A DNA stretch of 64,000 bases from Rothia nasimurium (GTDB lineage Bacteria > Actinomycetota > Actinomycetes > Actinomycetales > Micrococcaceae): positions 1 through 64,000 of the forward strand of contig NZ_CAKMTD010000001.1 of assembly GCF_928391935.1 (NCBI RefSeq). The letters are read 5' to 3'. The position numbers were made by a program, and so were the translations under genes. Every line of letters begins with the position of its first letter. The first letter of the stretch is position 1. Shown piece after piece: positions 10,835 through 19,894 of the stretch. The notes under the pieces were generated by a model, which did no database searches, had not been told where the DNA came from, and saw nothing but the letters and a program-made list of their open reading frames with translations.

Positions 10835-12325
10835 TTAGTAGCTGAAGAAAGCCTGTTGACAGGTTTCCTGGGCTGCTGTCTGGCCGCTTGCCCCACCAGT
10901 GATAGCGGTGTCGTTCTGGCTTTGAACAGTGTCAGATTCTGCCAGGTCTGAGCCGATCAGCAGTGAGATTCCGAATACCTGATCGGAAGGAATCAGCTGT
11001 TTGATTCCGAAGATATCTGCGATTGCCTGGGCCTCTGCTTCATAACCGTAGGGGTAGTACAGAAGGGATTCAGTGTATACAGTGCCCCCTTCTTCTGCAG
11101 TTACCTGAATGAACCCAGCCTGTTCAAGGACTTGCACCAGGTCGCTGGCCCGGCCATCGACTCCGCTGCCGTTGCTAAGAAGAACAGGCAGGCTGTATTC
11201 CAGGTGGGGTTCTTCGGTAGCAACCTCAGTTTCAGGTCCTGTAGCCTCTGCTTCCCCGCTGGGAGCTGGGGCTGGTTCCTCAACCAGGGACTGGTCGTTT
11301 TGCAGTTTCTCGAAGAAGGCATCAGCTTCGGCAGATAGTTGAAGCTTGTTAGCGTCGTAGATATAGGGCTCATGAGGGACGGTGGCAAAAACGACCTTAC
11401 CCAGATCGGCTTGCGCAAAAACAGTGCCCAGACTGACCAAGTTGCTGAGCTTAGTCAGTTCCTTATCAATCGTTGCGTTCTGAGTGACTGCCTCAGCAAT
11501 ACTGTAAAGCTTAGCTGGGTTACTCAAAGTTCCTTCGGCTTTAACTTTGCGAAGCAAGGACGCAAGGAAGCTCTGCTGGGCCTGGATACGGGCGGTGTCG
11601 CTGCCGTCGCCAAAACCATGTCGAGAACGGAGGAAAGCTAGGGCCTGTTCACCTTCGACAGATGAAACACCTGCTGGGAGTTTCAGGCCGCTGTAGGGAT
11701 CATCAATTTCCTGGTTAACACAGACCTGAACCCCACCTACTGCACTGGAGAGGGCCTTGACTGCATTGAAGTCAACCAGCATGAAGTGATCTACCGCAAC
11801 ACCGGTGATATTACTGATTGTGGACACGGTACACCCGGGCCCGCCGCGCCCGAGGGACTCATTAATTTGGGTGTCAGCCGAAGCGGGAAAGACCTCACCA
11901 GTTTCAGGATCTTTACAGCGAGGAATATCCACGATCAAGTCACGGGGAAAAGAGATGACGTTGATGTTAGATCTATCTTCACTGACCTGGACCAGCATCA
12001 TCACATCGGACCGAGCACCAGCTGCCACGTCCTCAGCTGTGCCGTAGCTGCTGTTTGACCCCTGGCGGGTATCAGAACCAATGACCAGGATATCCAGGGG
12101 GCCATTAGCAAGGTCGGCTGAGAGCTCCCCAATATTCAGTTCAGCTGTCTGTACATTCGATCGGAGGCGGAGCAGGGCGAAGCCACCTAGGGCTATGGCA
12201 ATCCCGAGTACAGCAATACAGGAAAGGGCAACCCATTTGAGAATGCGTGATTGAACGGGGCTATTTCGCAGGTGTTTTCCCTGAGGACGCAGGTGTTCTG
12301 GTGCGTCCTTGTATTGATCTGCCAT
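10835..12325 (-). CDS. LytR-CpsA-Psr (LCP) family cell-wall ligase
   Basis: A 496-residue membrane-anchored enzyme of the family that transfers polyprenyl-linked glycopolymers onto peptidoglycan (in Actinobacteria, secondary polymers such as teichoic acid or arabinogalactan). After a short cytoplasmic tail and one membrane helix (31-53) come the LCP signatures: LVIGSDTR (80-87), SDVMMLVQ, VISFPRDLIVDIP and FLRSRHGFGDGSDTARIQAQQ. A Pro/Glu/Ala-rich linker leads to a C-terminal LytR_C-type domain (VLLSNGSGVDGRASDLVQVL...). The exact polymer substrate cannot be told from sequence. It follows era with a 67-base gap. Confidence 0.88.
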   Translation of the reverse strand: MADQYKDAPEHLRPQGKHLRNSPVQSRILKWVALSCIAVLGIAIALGGFALLRLRSNVQTAELNIGELSADLANGPLDILVIGSDTRQGSNSSYGTAEDVAAGARSDVMMLVQVSEDRSNINVISFPRDLIVDIPRCKDPETGEVFPASADTQINESLGRGGPGCTVSTISNITGVAVDHFMLVDFNAVKALSSAVGGVQVCVNQEIDDPYSGLKLPAGVSSVEGEQALAFLRSRHGFGDGSDTARIQAQQSFLASLLRKVKAEGTLSNPAKLYSIAEAVTQNATIDKELTKLSNLVSLGTVFAQADLGKVVFATVPHEPYIYDANKLQLSAEADAFFEKLQNDQSLVEEPAPAPSGEAEATGPETEVATEEPHLEYSLPVLLSNGSGVDGRASDLVQVLEQAGFIQVTAEEGGTVYTESLLYYPYGYEAEAQAIADIFGIKQLIPSDQVFGISLLIGSDLAESDTVQSQNDTAITGGASGQTAAQETCQQAFFSY

Positions 12326-12392
12326 CTCTGCAGTGTCTCCGAAATCTTAGGGGTGGATCCGGGCTGTCGAAATCCTGGGCTACGCCTGGTCG

Positions 12393-13475
12393 CTAGAAAC
12401 CAAGTTTCCCAAGCGCCCTGGGATCCCTCTGCCAGTCTTTAGCTACTTTAACATGAATAGATAGGTAAACCTTAGTTCCCAGGAGGGCTTCGATGTTCTT
12501 CCGAGCTACTTGGCCAATTTCTTTCAGGCGGGCCCCGCGCTTGCCGATGATAATGCCCTTTTGGGAGTCACGCTCCACGAAAAGGTTGACGTGGATATCA
12601 AGCAGGGGGTTATCCTCGCTCCGGCCCTCCCTGAGTTCCATTTCCTCGACCGTCACGGCAACGGAGTGGGGAAGCTCGTCCTGGACTCCTTCCAGGGCTG
12701 CTTCGCGTACTAGCTCGGCGACGAGGGTGGCTTCGGGTTCGTCGGTCAGCTCACCGGTTGGGTAGAGCGGGGGCGAATCAGGCAGGTAGGAGGCTAAGAG
12801 CTTGGCGACCTCTTCTACCTGGTAGTCTTTCACGGCAGAGACGGGGATAATATCTGCCCAACCACCACGGCCGTCGTTCACGGGCGCTTGAGGGGAATTG
12901 TCCTTACCACGCTGGGCTGCAGGTCCACTCCCCTTCCTGAAGGGCAGGTCCTCACCAGCCTTTTTACGCTCCTGCCTCTCCCGACGCTGCTTACGGGCAG
13001 CCCGCTCGGCACTCATGATCTCATCACCAAGAACTGACACAGCAATCAGCTGTTCTGCCAACTGCTCATGGGACACCTTATCGGCTTTTGTCACAATAGC
13101 AACGATCGGCTTATTGCCTGAAGCAGCAAGCTGCTGGGCAATGTAGCGGTCACCCGGACCAATTTTTTCATCTGCAGGAATACAGAAACCAATGACATCA
13201 ACCTCAGAGAGGGTTTGTGCCACCATATCGTTGAGTCGCTCCCCCAACAGGGTACGCGGACGGTGAAGGCCGGGGGTATCAACTAATACCAGCTGGAAAT
13301 CGTCGCGATGGACAATACCACGAATGGTATGACGGGTAGTTTGCGGCCGATTCGAGGTGATAGCTACCTTCTGACCCACCAAAGCATTCGTCAGTGTGGA
13401 TTTGCCAGCATTCGGCCGGCCAACAAGTACAGCAAAACCGGCGGTGTAGTTATCTGGGAAGGACGCAAATTCCAC
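12393..13475 (-). CDS. era: GTPase Era
   Basis: Ribosome-assembly GTPase that binds the 3' end of 16S rRNA. GTPase motifs: G1 GRPNAGKS (19-26), G3 DTPGL (66-70), G4 TKAD (129-132), G5 VSA (212-214); a C-terminal KH domain has the IIIGKRGARLKEIG loop. At 360 residues it is about 60 longer than the usual 300. The extra length is a charged Arg/Lys/Gln-rich insertion between about residues 153 and 206, between G4 and G5. GTG 13475 is chosen because GGAG lies 7 bases before it. Confidence 0.93.
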   Translation of the reverse strand: MEFASFPDNYTAGFAVLVGRPNAGKSTLTNALVGQKVAITSNRPQTTRHTIRGIVHRDDFQLVLVDTPGLHRPRTLLGERLNDMVAQTLSEVDVIGFCIPADEKIGPGDRYIAQQLAASGNKPIVAIVTKADKVSHEQLAEQLIAVSVLGDEIMSAERAARKQRRERQERKKAGEDLPFRKGSGPAAQRGKDNSPQAPVNDGRGGWADIIPVSAVKDYQVEEVAKLLASYLPDSPPLYPTGELTDEPEATLVAELVREAALEGVQDELPHSVAVTVEEMELREGRSEDNPLLDIHVNLFVERDSQKGIIIGKRGARLKEIGQVARKNIEALLGTKVYLSIHVKVAKDWQRDPRALGKLGF

Positions 13476-13635
13476 GCAACACTCCAGGGATCATAGGCAA
13501 TATTTCGTTACGTTTACTCTACAGGGTAACACTGGAGCTCCCTATACTTGACGTGCCACCAGGGCTGTTCCGGGAGGTAACTCTCACTCAAGCCCACTCA
13601 GAAACTTCGTTGAATCAGGGACAGATAAAGAGCAA

Positions 13636-13663
13636 GCCCCCAAACCCTATCAGGTTCAGGGGC
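13636..13663 (-). terminator. Hairpin terminator after the CorC-family gene
   Basis: Stem of GCCCC/GGGGC and AACC/GGTT separated by a symmetric CA/CA internal loop, closing a 6-base loop, 15 bases after the stop of the gene at 13678. It is followed on the minus strand by a moderately T-rich stretch. The rest of 13476-13677 holds only the upstream region of era. Confidence 0.55.
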
Positions 13664-13677
13664 AAAGGACTCGGTGT

Positions 13678-14961
13678 TTAGTCCTGCTCTGAAAGTAGGG
13701 TGTCGGTACTAGACCTGGGCTCGGCCCACACCTGGAGGGTGCCGATCTTGTTCCGACGTCCACGGGATCCAATTGCCTTGATATGGATACCCTCTACCTC
13801 TACCTCACTACCGATGATGGGAACCCGACCCAGATGTTTGGCGAGCAGACCGCCTACCGTATCCACCTCGTCGTCCTCAAGCTCCCGGCCAAACAGCTCC
13901 CCGAGCTCCCAAATACCTAGGCGGGAGCTAATCTTGAAGGTGCCGTCCTCCTGCATAGAAATCTCAGGTTTTTCCTGGTCAAACTCATCAGAAATATCGC
14001 CAACCAGCTCCTCAATGAGGTCCTCAAGAGTGACCAGGCCAGCTGTGCCACCATATTCGTCAACCACGATGGCAACGTGGGTTGATTCCCGCTGCATTTC
14101 CTTGAGCAAATCCATGACCCGTTTCGACTCGGGCTCAAACCTGGCAGGACGCAACAACTGGGCGATGGTCGCTCCCCCGGGCTCAGCCCTCAAGGCCGCC
14201 ATAGCGTCCTTCAGGTAGAGGAAGCCGCGCACGTCGTCAAAGGAATCCCCCAGCACCGGAACACGAGAATAACCAGACCGCAAAAAGAGGGAGACGGCGT
14301 CATCGACCGATTCATCGATATCCACGGTGACCATATCGGCCCGGGGCACCATGATGGAGCGGATCCTCGTTTCATCCAGCTCAAAAATGGACTGGACCAT
14401 CTCGGCCTCGTCGTCCTCAATAGCCTCAGAGGAGCTCGCCCGATCCACAAACTCCAGGATCTCATCTTCCGTAAAAATGCCGGTCACCTGAACAGAGTCG
14501 CGGGGACTGAACTTGCGGGACAGGGAGGTCAGCACTGAGGAGAATGGACGAGTCAAAACACCCAAGCCGTAGACCAAACCAGCCATCCGGGAAAAGACCT
14601 GGACATGCCGGGTACGGCCCAGGAGCCTAGGGGCCACCCCAAAGAACACAAACACCAGCACCGTCATCACCACAAGAGTGGTCAAGACAGACAACCAGGT
14701 ACGGTTAAAAATCCCCTGGATCACCAGGTAGAAGCAGACAATGGCAGAAACCTCAGCCAAGACCCGCCAGATACGCAAAGACCTAAAGTATGGCTCCGGA
14801 TCAGACAAAACATCCCGGATCCCCCGCGACCCAGCCTCCTCAGCCAACCGCTGGGCCTCAGACCGAGGCAGGTAGGTATAGGAGGACTCCGTCGCCGTAA
14901 GCAAATAACCCAACAGGACTAACAGGAGAACGGCCAGCCCAAGCAAAACAGAAGTCAGCAT
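13678..14961 (-). CDS. CNNM/CorC (HlyC) family membrane protein with CBS pair
   Basis: A 427-residue protein often labelled hemolysin or magnesium/cobalt efflux protein. The N-terminal DUF21/CNNM region has membrane helices at about residues 2-22, 65-85 and 90-110. Then come a cytoplasmic CBS-domain pair (IMVPRADMVTVDIDESVDDAV... and ...VAIVVDEYGGTAGLVTLEDLIEELVGDI) and a C-terminal CorC_HlyC domain (GTFKISSRLGIWELGELFG). Family members are implicated in Mg2+ efflux; the substrate here is not known. The start is 3 bases after the ybeY stop, so it is in one operon with phoH and ybeY. Confidence 0.88.
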   Translation of the reverse strand: MLTSVLLGLAVLLLVLLGYLLTATESSYTYLPRSEAQRLAEEAGSRGIRDVLSDPEPYFRSLRIWRVLAEVSAIVCFYLVIQGIFNRTWLSVLTTLVVMTVLVFVFFGVAPRLLGRTRHVQVFSRMAGLVYGLGVLTRPFSSVLTSLSRKFSPRDSVQVTGIFTEDEILEFVDRASSSEAIEDDEAEMVQSIFELDETRIRSIMVPRADMVTVDIDESVDDAVSLFLRSGYSRVPVLGDSFDDVRGFLYLKDAMAALRAEPGGATIAQLLRPARFEPESKRVMDLLKEMQRESTHVAIVVDEYGGTAGLVTLEDLIEELVGDISDEFDQEKPEISMQEDGTFKISSRLGIWELGELFGRELEDDEVDTVGGLLAKHLGRVPIIGSEVEVEGIHIKAIGSRGRRNKIGTLQVWAEPRSSTDTLLSEQD

Positions 14962-14964
14962 GAA

Positions 14965-15471
14965 CTAGTGCCTCGTCTCAACAGGAGCAGGGCGGCCCAA
15001 GAAGTCCTCCAAGATGGTGCGCTGGATCCCAAACATCTCAGCCTCCTCCTCGGCAGTAGCATGATCATAGCCCAGGCAATGCAAAATACCGTGGGTAGTC
15101 AGTAGACAGAGCTCATCTAAGGTGGAATGTCCCGCCTCAGCCCCTTGACGGGCCGCTACCGGAGGACACAGCACAATATCACCCAGGACGCCAACAGCCA
15201 ACTCCTCATCCGTACCGGGAGTCAGCTCGTCCATCGGGAAACTCATCACATCCGTCGGACCGGGCAGGTCCATCCAGTCACGATGAATACGCTCCATCTC
15301 CTCCTCACCCACAACCGCAATCGACAGCTCAGTCTCAGGCGAAACTTTCATATGGGCAAAAGCATGGGCCACCAGCTTTTCAAGAACCTCAGTATCGACA
15401 GCCTCGAAAGAAGCCCGTACAACATCAGAAGCAGCGTCGCTCAGCTCTTCAATCTCAAACTCAATATTCAT
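14965..15471 (-). CDS. ybeY: Endoribonuclease YbeY (rRNA maturation factor)
   Basis: Zinc-dependent single-strand RNase involved in 16S rRNA 3'-end processing and late ribosome quality control. The metal-binding motif is plain: HGILHCLGYDH with His127, His131 and His137. The conserved PTDVMSFPMDE block (72-82) precedes it. 168 residues, normal length. The start ATG lies 2 bases after the phoH stop, so translation is probably coupled. Confidence 0.95.
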   Translation of the reverse strand: MNIEFEIEELSDAASDVVRASFEAVDTEVLEKLVAHAFAHMKVSPETELSIAVVGEEEMERIHRDWMDLPGPTDVMSFPMDELTPGTDEELAVGVLGDIVLCPPVAARQGAEAGHSTLDELCLLTTHGILHCLGYDHATAEEEAEMFGIQRTILEDFLGRPAPVETRH

Positions 15472-15473
15472 GC

Positions 15474-16568
15474 CTAAGCTTCCTTCTCCAACTCAATACC
15501 CGACTTCTGCAAAAGCTTCTCAGCAGCAGCCTCTATCGTCTGCTTCTTCACCTTACGCTGGCGGCGGCGCTCCATGGCAGACTTATCTTCATCCCACCGG
15601 TCATAGGCAGACACAATATCTGACACCAGGGAATGACGCACCACATCCTCAGCCTGCAGGAGGGCAAAGTGGATGTCATCAATACCGTCAAGAATCTGCC
15701 GGATCTGCTTCAAACCCGACGCCTGACCACCCGGCAAATCAACCTGGGTCACGTCCCCGGTAATCACCATCTTGGACCCAAAACCCAGGCGGGTCAGGAA
15801 CATCTTCATCTGCTCCACCGTGGTGTTCTGCGCCTCGTCCAAAATAATAAAAGCGTCATTCAGAGTACGGCCGCGCATATAGGCCAGCGGGGCAACCTCA
15901 ATGGTGCCAGCCTCCATCAGGCGCGGAATCGTCTCTGGATCCATCATGTCGTGCAGGGCGTCATAGAGGGGACGCAGGTAGGGGTCAATCTTTTCATTGA
16001 GGGACCCCGGCAAAAAGCCCAGGCGCTCGCCAGCCTCAACAGCAGGGCGGGTCAGAATAATGCGGTTGACCTCCTTAGCCTGAAGGGCCTGAACAGCCTT
16101 AGCCATCGCCAGATAGGTTTTACCGGTACCAGCTGGCCCGATACCAAATACCACGGTGTTGGCATCGATGGCGTCCACATAGGACTTCTGATTTATGGTC
16201 TTGGGTCGAATATTCTTACCCCGGGAGCTCAGAATATTCTGGCTAATTGCGGTAGCCGGGTGGCTCAGGCTGGCAGTCATCATGGCGATAATCCGCTTGA
16301 CCACCTCAGCGGTTACCTGGGTATCTTTCTCGACCAGAATCGTCATTTCGGCCAGGAGTCGGACGGTGGTAGCCACGGTTTCTGACGGGCCCGTCACCAC
16401 GACGTCCAGGCCCTTGGGCCGGATCGAAAGACCAGGGAAGGCCTGCTCAATCAGGCCAATATGGCCGTCGTGGGGGCCTAGGACAGCCACCATTTCCTGG
16501 GTGGAAGCGAATGAAAAAGTACGGGCAACAGACAGGGGACGGCTGCTGGCAGAAGTTGCTGTTGTCAT
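15474..16568 (-). CDS. phoH: PhoH-like ATPase
   Basis: A 364-residue cytoplasmic P-loop protein of the PhoH/YbeZ family, which works with YbeY in RNA metabolism and has a helicase-like fold. Walker A is GPAGTGKT (144-151), Walker B is AFIILDEAQNTT, with the sensor region MVITGDVTQVDLP. An N-terminal KH-like region (1-120) precedes the ATPase. It heads phoH-ybeY-corC-(gap)-era. A region of about 140 bases upstream should hold its promoter, but I cannot place one securely. Confidence 0.93.
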   Translation of the reverse strand: MTTATSASSRPLSVARTFSFASTQEMVAVLGPHDGHIGLIEQAFPGLSIRPKGLDVVVTGPSETVATTVRLLAEMTILVEKDTQVTAEVVKRIIAMMTASLSHPATAISQNILSSRGKNIRPKTINQKSYVDAIDANTVVFGIGPAGTGKTYLAMAKAVQALQAKEVNRIILTRPAVEAGERLGFLPGSLNEKIDPYLRPLYDALHDMMDPETIPRLMEAGTIEVAPLAYMRGRTLNDAFIILDEAQNTTVEQMKMFLTRLGFGSKMVITGDVTQVDLPGGQASGLKQIRQILDGIDDIHFALLQAEDVVRHSLVSDIVSAYDRWDEDKSAMERRRQRKVKKQTIEAAAEKLLQKSGIELEKEA

Positions 16569-16707
16569 AGGTGCCCTCTCGGGCTTTCAGAGCTCCTTGA
16601 ATCAGTGCGCTAGTGCATTCCTGCACTACTTTACCCCTAGCCCTGCACCTTTGGGGCAACTTTTGCGGTCAGTGATATTGCCGCCCAGTGAAGTTCAGGT
16701 AAGCAGA

Positions 16708-16747
16708 ACCGGCCCCGTCCTACCGGGGGGGGCAGGACGGGGCCGGT
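16708..16747 (-). terminator. Hairpin terminator after rsmE
   Basis: A perfect 14-bp, very GC-rich stem (16708-16721 with 16734-16747) with a G-rich 12-base loop lies 18 bases after the rsmE stop. No T-run follows. Confidence 0.8.
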
Positions 16748-16765
16748 AGAGCTAAGTGCCTGGTG

Positions 16766-17527
16766 TTACCACCGGCCCAGGGCACAGTTGAGGGCTGAGA
16801 GGGCAGCGGCCCCGGCTGTTGAGCTGCGGAGTACTTCTGGGCCCAAAAGGACGGTCTTGGCCCCAGCCTGGGTGAGCACATCTAATTCGCGGGGACTAAT
16901 CCCGCCCTCTGGGCCTACGAGAACATAGACCTCCTGCACGGCCGGGGAAAGATGGACCTGCAGGGCCTCGGTGAGGCGGTAGTCAGCGTCCTCATGCAAG
17001 ACCAGGAAGAGAGCAGTATCTCCCAGCTCTTCTGCCAACTCAGCGAGGTCAGCTGTTGAGTGCTGGTCATAGACCGGGGGTAGGACGGCCCGGCGGGACT
17101 GCTTGGCCGCAGCCCTCACCGTATTCTGCCACTTGGTACGAGCCTTGACGGCCCGCTCCATCTTCCAGCGCACAATCGAACGGTCAGCGGACCAGGGGAC
17201 AATACCGTGGGCCCCCAGCTCCGTGGCCATTTCAATCGCCTGAATATCCCTGTCCCCCTTCGCCAGCGCCTGCACTAGGTAAAAGGACACCCCCTGTTGG
17301 TCCTGGGTGAGAGACAGAACAGTCAGCACCAGCCCATCCGGGGTAATCTCCTGCACCTGGGAGACAGCCCGGTTGCCCAGGCCGTCCACCAGGTCGATTC
17401 CCTCGGCCACCTCAGCCCGCTTGACCGTCCGGGCATGGTGCCCTTCCTCCCCCACTAGGCAAAAAGTTGAACCTACCTCAAGGGAACCCATTTCATCGGG
17501 TTCAATGTAGTAGACAGGGTTGCTCAT
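16766..17527 (-). CDS. rsmE: 16S rRNA (uracil-1498-N3)-methyltransferase
   Basis: SPOUT-fold methyltransferase that uses S-adenosylmethionine to methylate U1498 of 16S rRNA. The 253 residues have an N-terminal PUA-like domain and the C-terminal trefoil-knot domain with LVGPEGGISPRELDVL and LGPEVLRSSTAG, the cofactor-binding loops. It follows dnaJ by 23 bases, the usual actinobacterial order hrcA-dnaJ-rsmE, so it is likely heat-inducible with them. Confidence 0.93.
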   Translation of the reverse strand: MSNPVYYIEPDEMGSLEVGSTFCLVGEEGHHARTVKRAEVAEGIDLVDGLGNRAVSQVQEITPDGLVLTVLSLTQDQQGVSFYLVQALAKGDRDIQAIEMATELGAHGIVPWSADRSIVRWKMERAVKARTKWQNTVRAAAKQSRRAVLPPVYDQHSTADLAELAEELGDTALFLVLHEDADYRLTEALQVHLSPAVQEVYVLVGPEGGISPRELDVLTQAGAKTVLLGPEVLRSSTAGAAALSALNCALGRW

Positions 17528-17550
17528 GGGTCTCCCTCGGGGAATCTAGG

Positions 17551-18681
17551 TTAGTTGCTGAGATGGTCTTTCAGGCGGGAGAAGAAGCCCCCCTGCTTGT
17601 GGGTGACGGTTTCGCTGACCTTGAGGTCTTCCCCGCGTAGTTCAGAGAACTGCTTGAGGAGGGCCTTCTGCTCGTCCGTCAGGTGGGTTGGGGTGCGTAC
17701 TTCAACCTGCACCCGCAGGTCGCCGCGCCCGCCTCCCCGTAGTCGGTTCACACCGAGATCTTTGAGGGTAATCACATCACCTGACTGGGTGCCAGTAGGG
17801 ATCTGAATCTCCTGGGGGCCGTCAAAGGTTTCCAGGGTAATGGTGGTACCCAGGGCCGCAGCTGTCATGGGTACGCCAACGGTAGCTACCAGGTCGTCGC
17901 CGTCGCGGCTGAAAGTGGGGTCAGGGTTCACACGCAACTCAACGTAGAGGTCGCCGTTGGGGCCACCTGCGGTACCGGCTTCGCCCTGACCAGCCAGGCG
18001 GATCCGGGCGCCGTTGGTGACGCCAGCAGGGATCTTAATGGTTAGGGGCTTGCGCTCCCGCACCCGGCCCTCCCCGTAGCACTCAGCACAGGGGTGCTTA
18101 ATGACGGTGCCAAACCCACGACAGGTGGGGCACTCAACCGGCTGCACAACGGTGCCCAGAATCGACTGAACCTGACGCTGCATGTAGCCCTGCCCCTGGC
18201 AGGTATCACAGGTTTCGGGGTGGGTACCCTCAGCGGTGCCCTCCCCCTGACACAGGTCGCAGGTCACCGCCGTATCAACGGTGATGGGCTTATTGGTGCC
18301 AAAGACCGCGTCCTTCAGGTCAATCTTGACGTTGATCAGGGCGTCCTGGCCCTGGCGCATCCGGCTCTGGGGGCCACGGGGGGAAGCATTGAAGAAGGTA
18401 TCAAAGATATCCTGGAAGCCTCCGAATCCGCTGAAGCCTGCTCCAGCTCCCCCGAAGCCACCTGCGGTTCCGTTCTCGTTGCCTGTCTGGTCGTAGATTC
18501 GACGCTTTTCAGGGTCAGAGAGAACGTCATGAGCCAGGGAAACCCGCTTAAACTCTTCTGCGGCCTCTTCTGAAGGATTAATATCGGGGTGAAGCTGCCG
18601 GGCCTTTTTACGGTAGGCCTTTTTGATCTCTTCAGGGCTGGCGTCGCGTGAAACGCCGAGTGTTTCGTAGTGGCTACTCAC
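17551..18681 (-). CDS. dnaJ: Chaperone DnaJ (DnaJ2)
   Basis: Hsp40 co-chaperone that stimulates DnaK and delivers substrates. 376 residues: J domain with HPD at 31-33, a short Gly/Phe-rich linker (71-90), four CxxCxGxG zinc repeats between 141 and 206, then two C-terminal substrate-binding barrels and a dimerisation tail. Being next to hrcA and having only a short G/F linker, it is the DnaJ2-type copy rather than the one in the dnaK operon. Controlled by the CIRCE/HrcA system at 19781-19807. Confidence 0.95.
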   Translation of the reverse strand: MSSHYETLGVSRDASPEEIKKAYRKKARQLHPDINPSEEAAEEFKRVSLAHDVLSDPEKRRIYDQTGNENGTAGGFGGAGAGFSGFGGFQDIFDTFFNASPRGPQSRMRQGQDALINVKIDLKDAVFGTNKPITVDTAVTCDLCQGEGTAEGTHPETCDTCQGQGYMQRQVQSILGTVVQPVECPTCRGFGTVIKHPCAECYGEGRVRERKPLTIKIPAGVTNGARIRLAGQGEAGTAGGPNGDLYVELRVNPDPTFSRDGDDLVATVGVPMTAAALGTTITLETFDGPQEIQIPTGTQSGDVITLKDLGVNRLRGGGRGDLRVQVEVRTPTHLTDEQKALLKQFSELRGEDLKVSETVTHKQGGFFSRLKDHLSN

Positions 18682-18734
18682 CGGGTCTTTTTCCTTTGGT
18701 TGATCGTTGGGTGTTGTCTTTTACGGTTGAAAAT

Positions 18735-19727
18735 CTAGTGGGAGTCCAGCATCTTGGACAGGTAGCGGGCTACAGCGTTGACCTTAGAGAGGGTGCTGGT
18801 GTAGTCCATGCGGGTCGGGCCGACCACCCCGAGGTGGGCGGTACCACCGGGCCCGTAGCTACGGGCCACAACAGCTGCTTCTGCTAGGGATTCTTCCCTA
18901 TTTTCTGACCCGATACTGACGGCGAATCCTCGCTCGTCGTGGTCGAGGTCGGCAAGCAGCTTGAGAAGCACAACCTGCTCTTCCAGGGCGTCGAGGACAG
19001 GCGCTATGCTCCCCCGGAAATCCACGGTTGCCTGGGCCAGGTAGGCGGTCCCGGAGACGAGTACCTGTGAGGAGGTGCCCTCCTGGGCCAGGTGGCGGAG
19101 GGCCGCAAGTACCTCCAGGGTCAGGACGGGCGCCCCAGCCGGGGCTTCTGCCTTGGCCAGGGAGGCTAGAGGCTGGTTCGCGTAAAGTTCTAATAGAACC
19201 GGCCTCATATCAAGGAGGTGATCTGGTTGGTGCTGGACTGTCACTGAGCGTTGGGTGACCCTGCCCGTGCTCGTAATCAGCACCACCAGCACCGTCTGGG
19301 ACGACAAAGACACCAGTTCAATATGGCGGACTGACTCAGAGGGCCCGGACGGATACTGAACCATGGCCACTTGCTGGGTCAGGGAGGAGAGTAGGCGGAC
19401 GCTGGTCCTCATCATCTCGTCGACGCTGTCAGCGCTCTCAAGCAGGGTATGAATCGCCCGTTTCTCAGCGGCGGAGAGGGGTTGCAGGGCAGAAATCTGA
19501 TCAACGAAAAGCCGGTAACCCTGGTCTGTGGGGACGCGGCCTGCACTAGCATGAGGGGCCCTAATCAGGCCCTGTTCTTCGAGGGCAGCCATGTCATTGC
19601 GAACGGTAGCACTGGAAACACCGAGCTGGTGCCGTTCCAGGAGGGTCTTTGAACCAACCGGTTCGCGGGTGTGCACATACTCCTCCACGATGGCCTGCAA
19701 GACCTGCAATCGTCGTGGGTGGTTCAT
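18735..19727 (-). CDS. hrcA: Heat-inducible transcription repressor HrcA
   Basis: Represses heat-shock operons by binding CIRCE operators; folding of HrcA by GroE links it to heat stress. 330 residues: an N-terminal winged helix (RRLQVLQAIVEEYVHTREPVGS...VSSATVRNDMAALEEQGLI), then a GAF-like dimerisation domain. The frame is open to 19787, but ATG 19727 has a strong AGGAGG (19732-19737) four bases away and begins exactly at the conserved MNHPRRLQVL. First gene of hrcA-dnaJ-rsmE and autoregulated through the CIRCE site 54 bases upstream of the start codon. Confidence 0.95.
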   Translation of the reverse strand: MNHPRRLQVLQAIVEEYVHTREPVGSKTLLERHQLGVSSATVRNDMAALEEQGLIRAPHASAGRVPTDQGYRLFVDQISALQPLSAAEKRAIHTLLESADSVDEMMRTSVRLLSSLTQQVAMVQYPSGPSESVRHIELVSLSSQTVLVVLITSTGRVTQRSVTVQHQPDHLLDMRPVLLELYANQPLASLAKAEAPAGAPVLTLEVLAALRHLAQEGTSSQVLVSGTAYLAQATVDFRGSIAPVLDALEEQVVLLKLLADLDHDERGFAVSIGSENREESLAEAAVVARSYGPGGTAHLGVVGPTRMDYTSTLSKVNAVARYLSKMLDSH

Positions 19728-19780
19728 GGCACCTCCTCTTCTTCCGTTAGAACTCGCGAGGCCCAACCCGGCCTCATCCT

Positions 19781-19807
19781 TTAGCACTGTAGAACCACGA
19801 GTGCTAA
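19781..19807 (-). promoter_or_regulatory. CIRCE operator for HrcA
   Basis: The 27-base inverted repeat reads TTAGCACTG-N9-GAGTGCTAA on the plus strand and differs from the consensus TTAGCACTC-N9-GAGTGCTAA at one base, the innermost of one arm. It lies between the hrcA start and the divergent DUF3097 gene, placed to block transcription of hrcA-dnaJ-rsmE. Confidence 0.93.
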
Positions 19808-19894
19808 GTCACCCCTTAACTCTAATACCACTACTCTAGAATCAGAACTCGGTACGCTCTAGGCTAATGAGACGACGAAAGGACCTACCCACAG

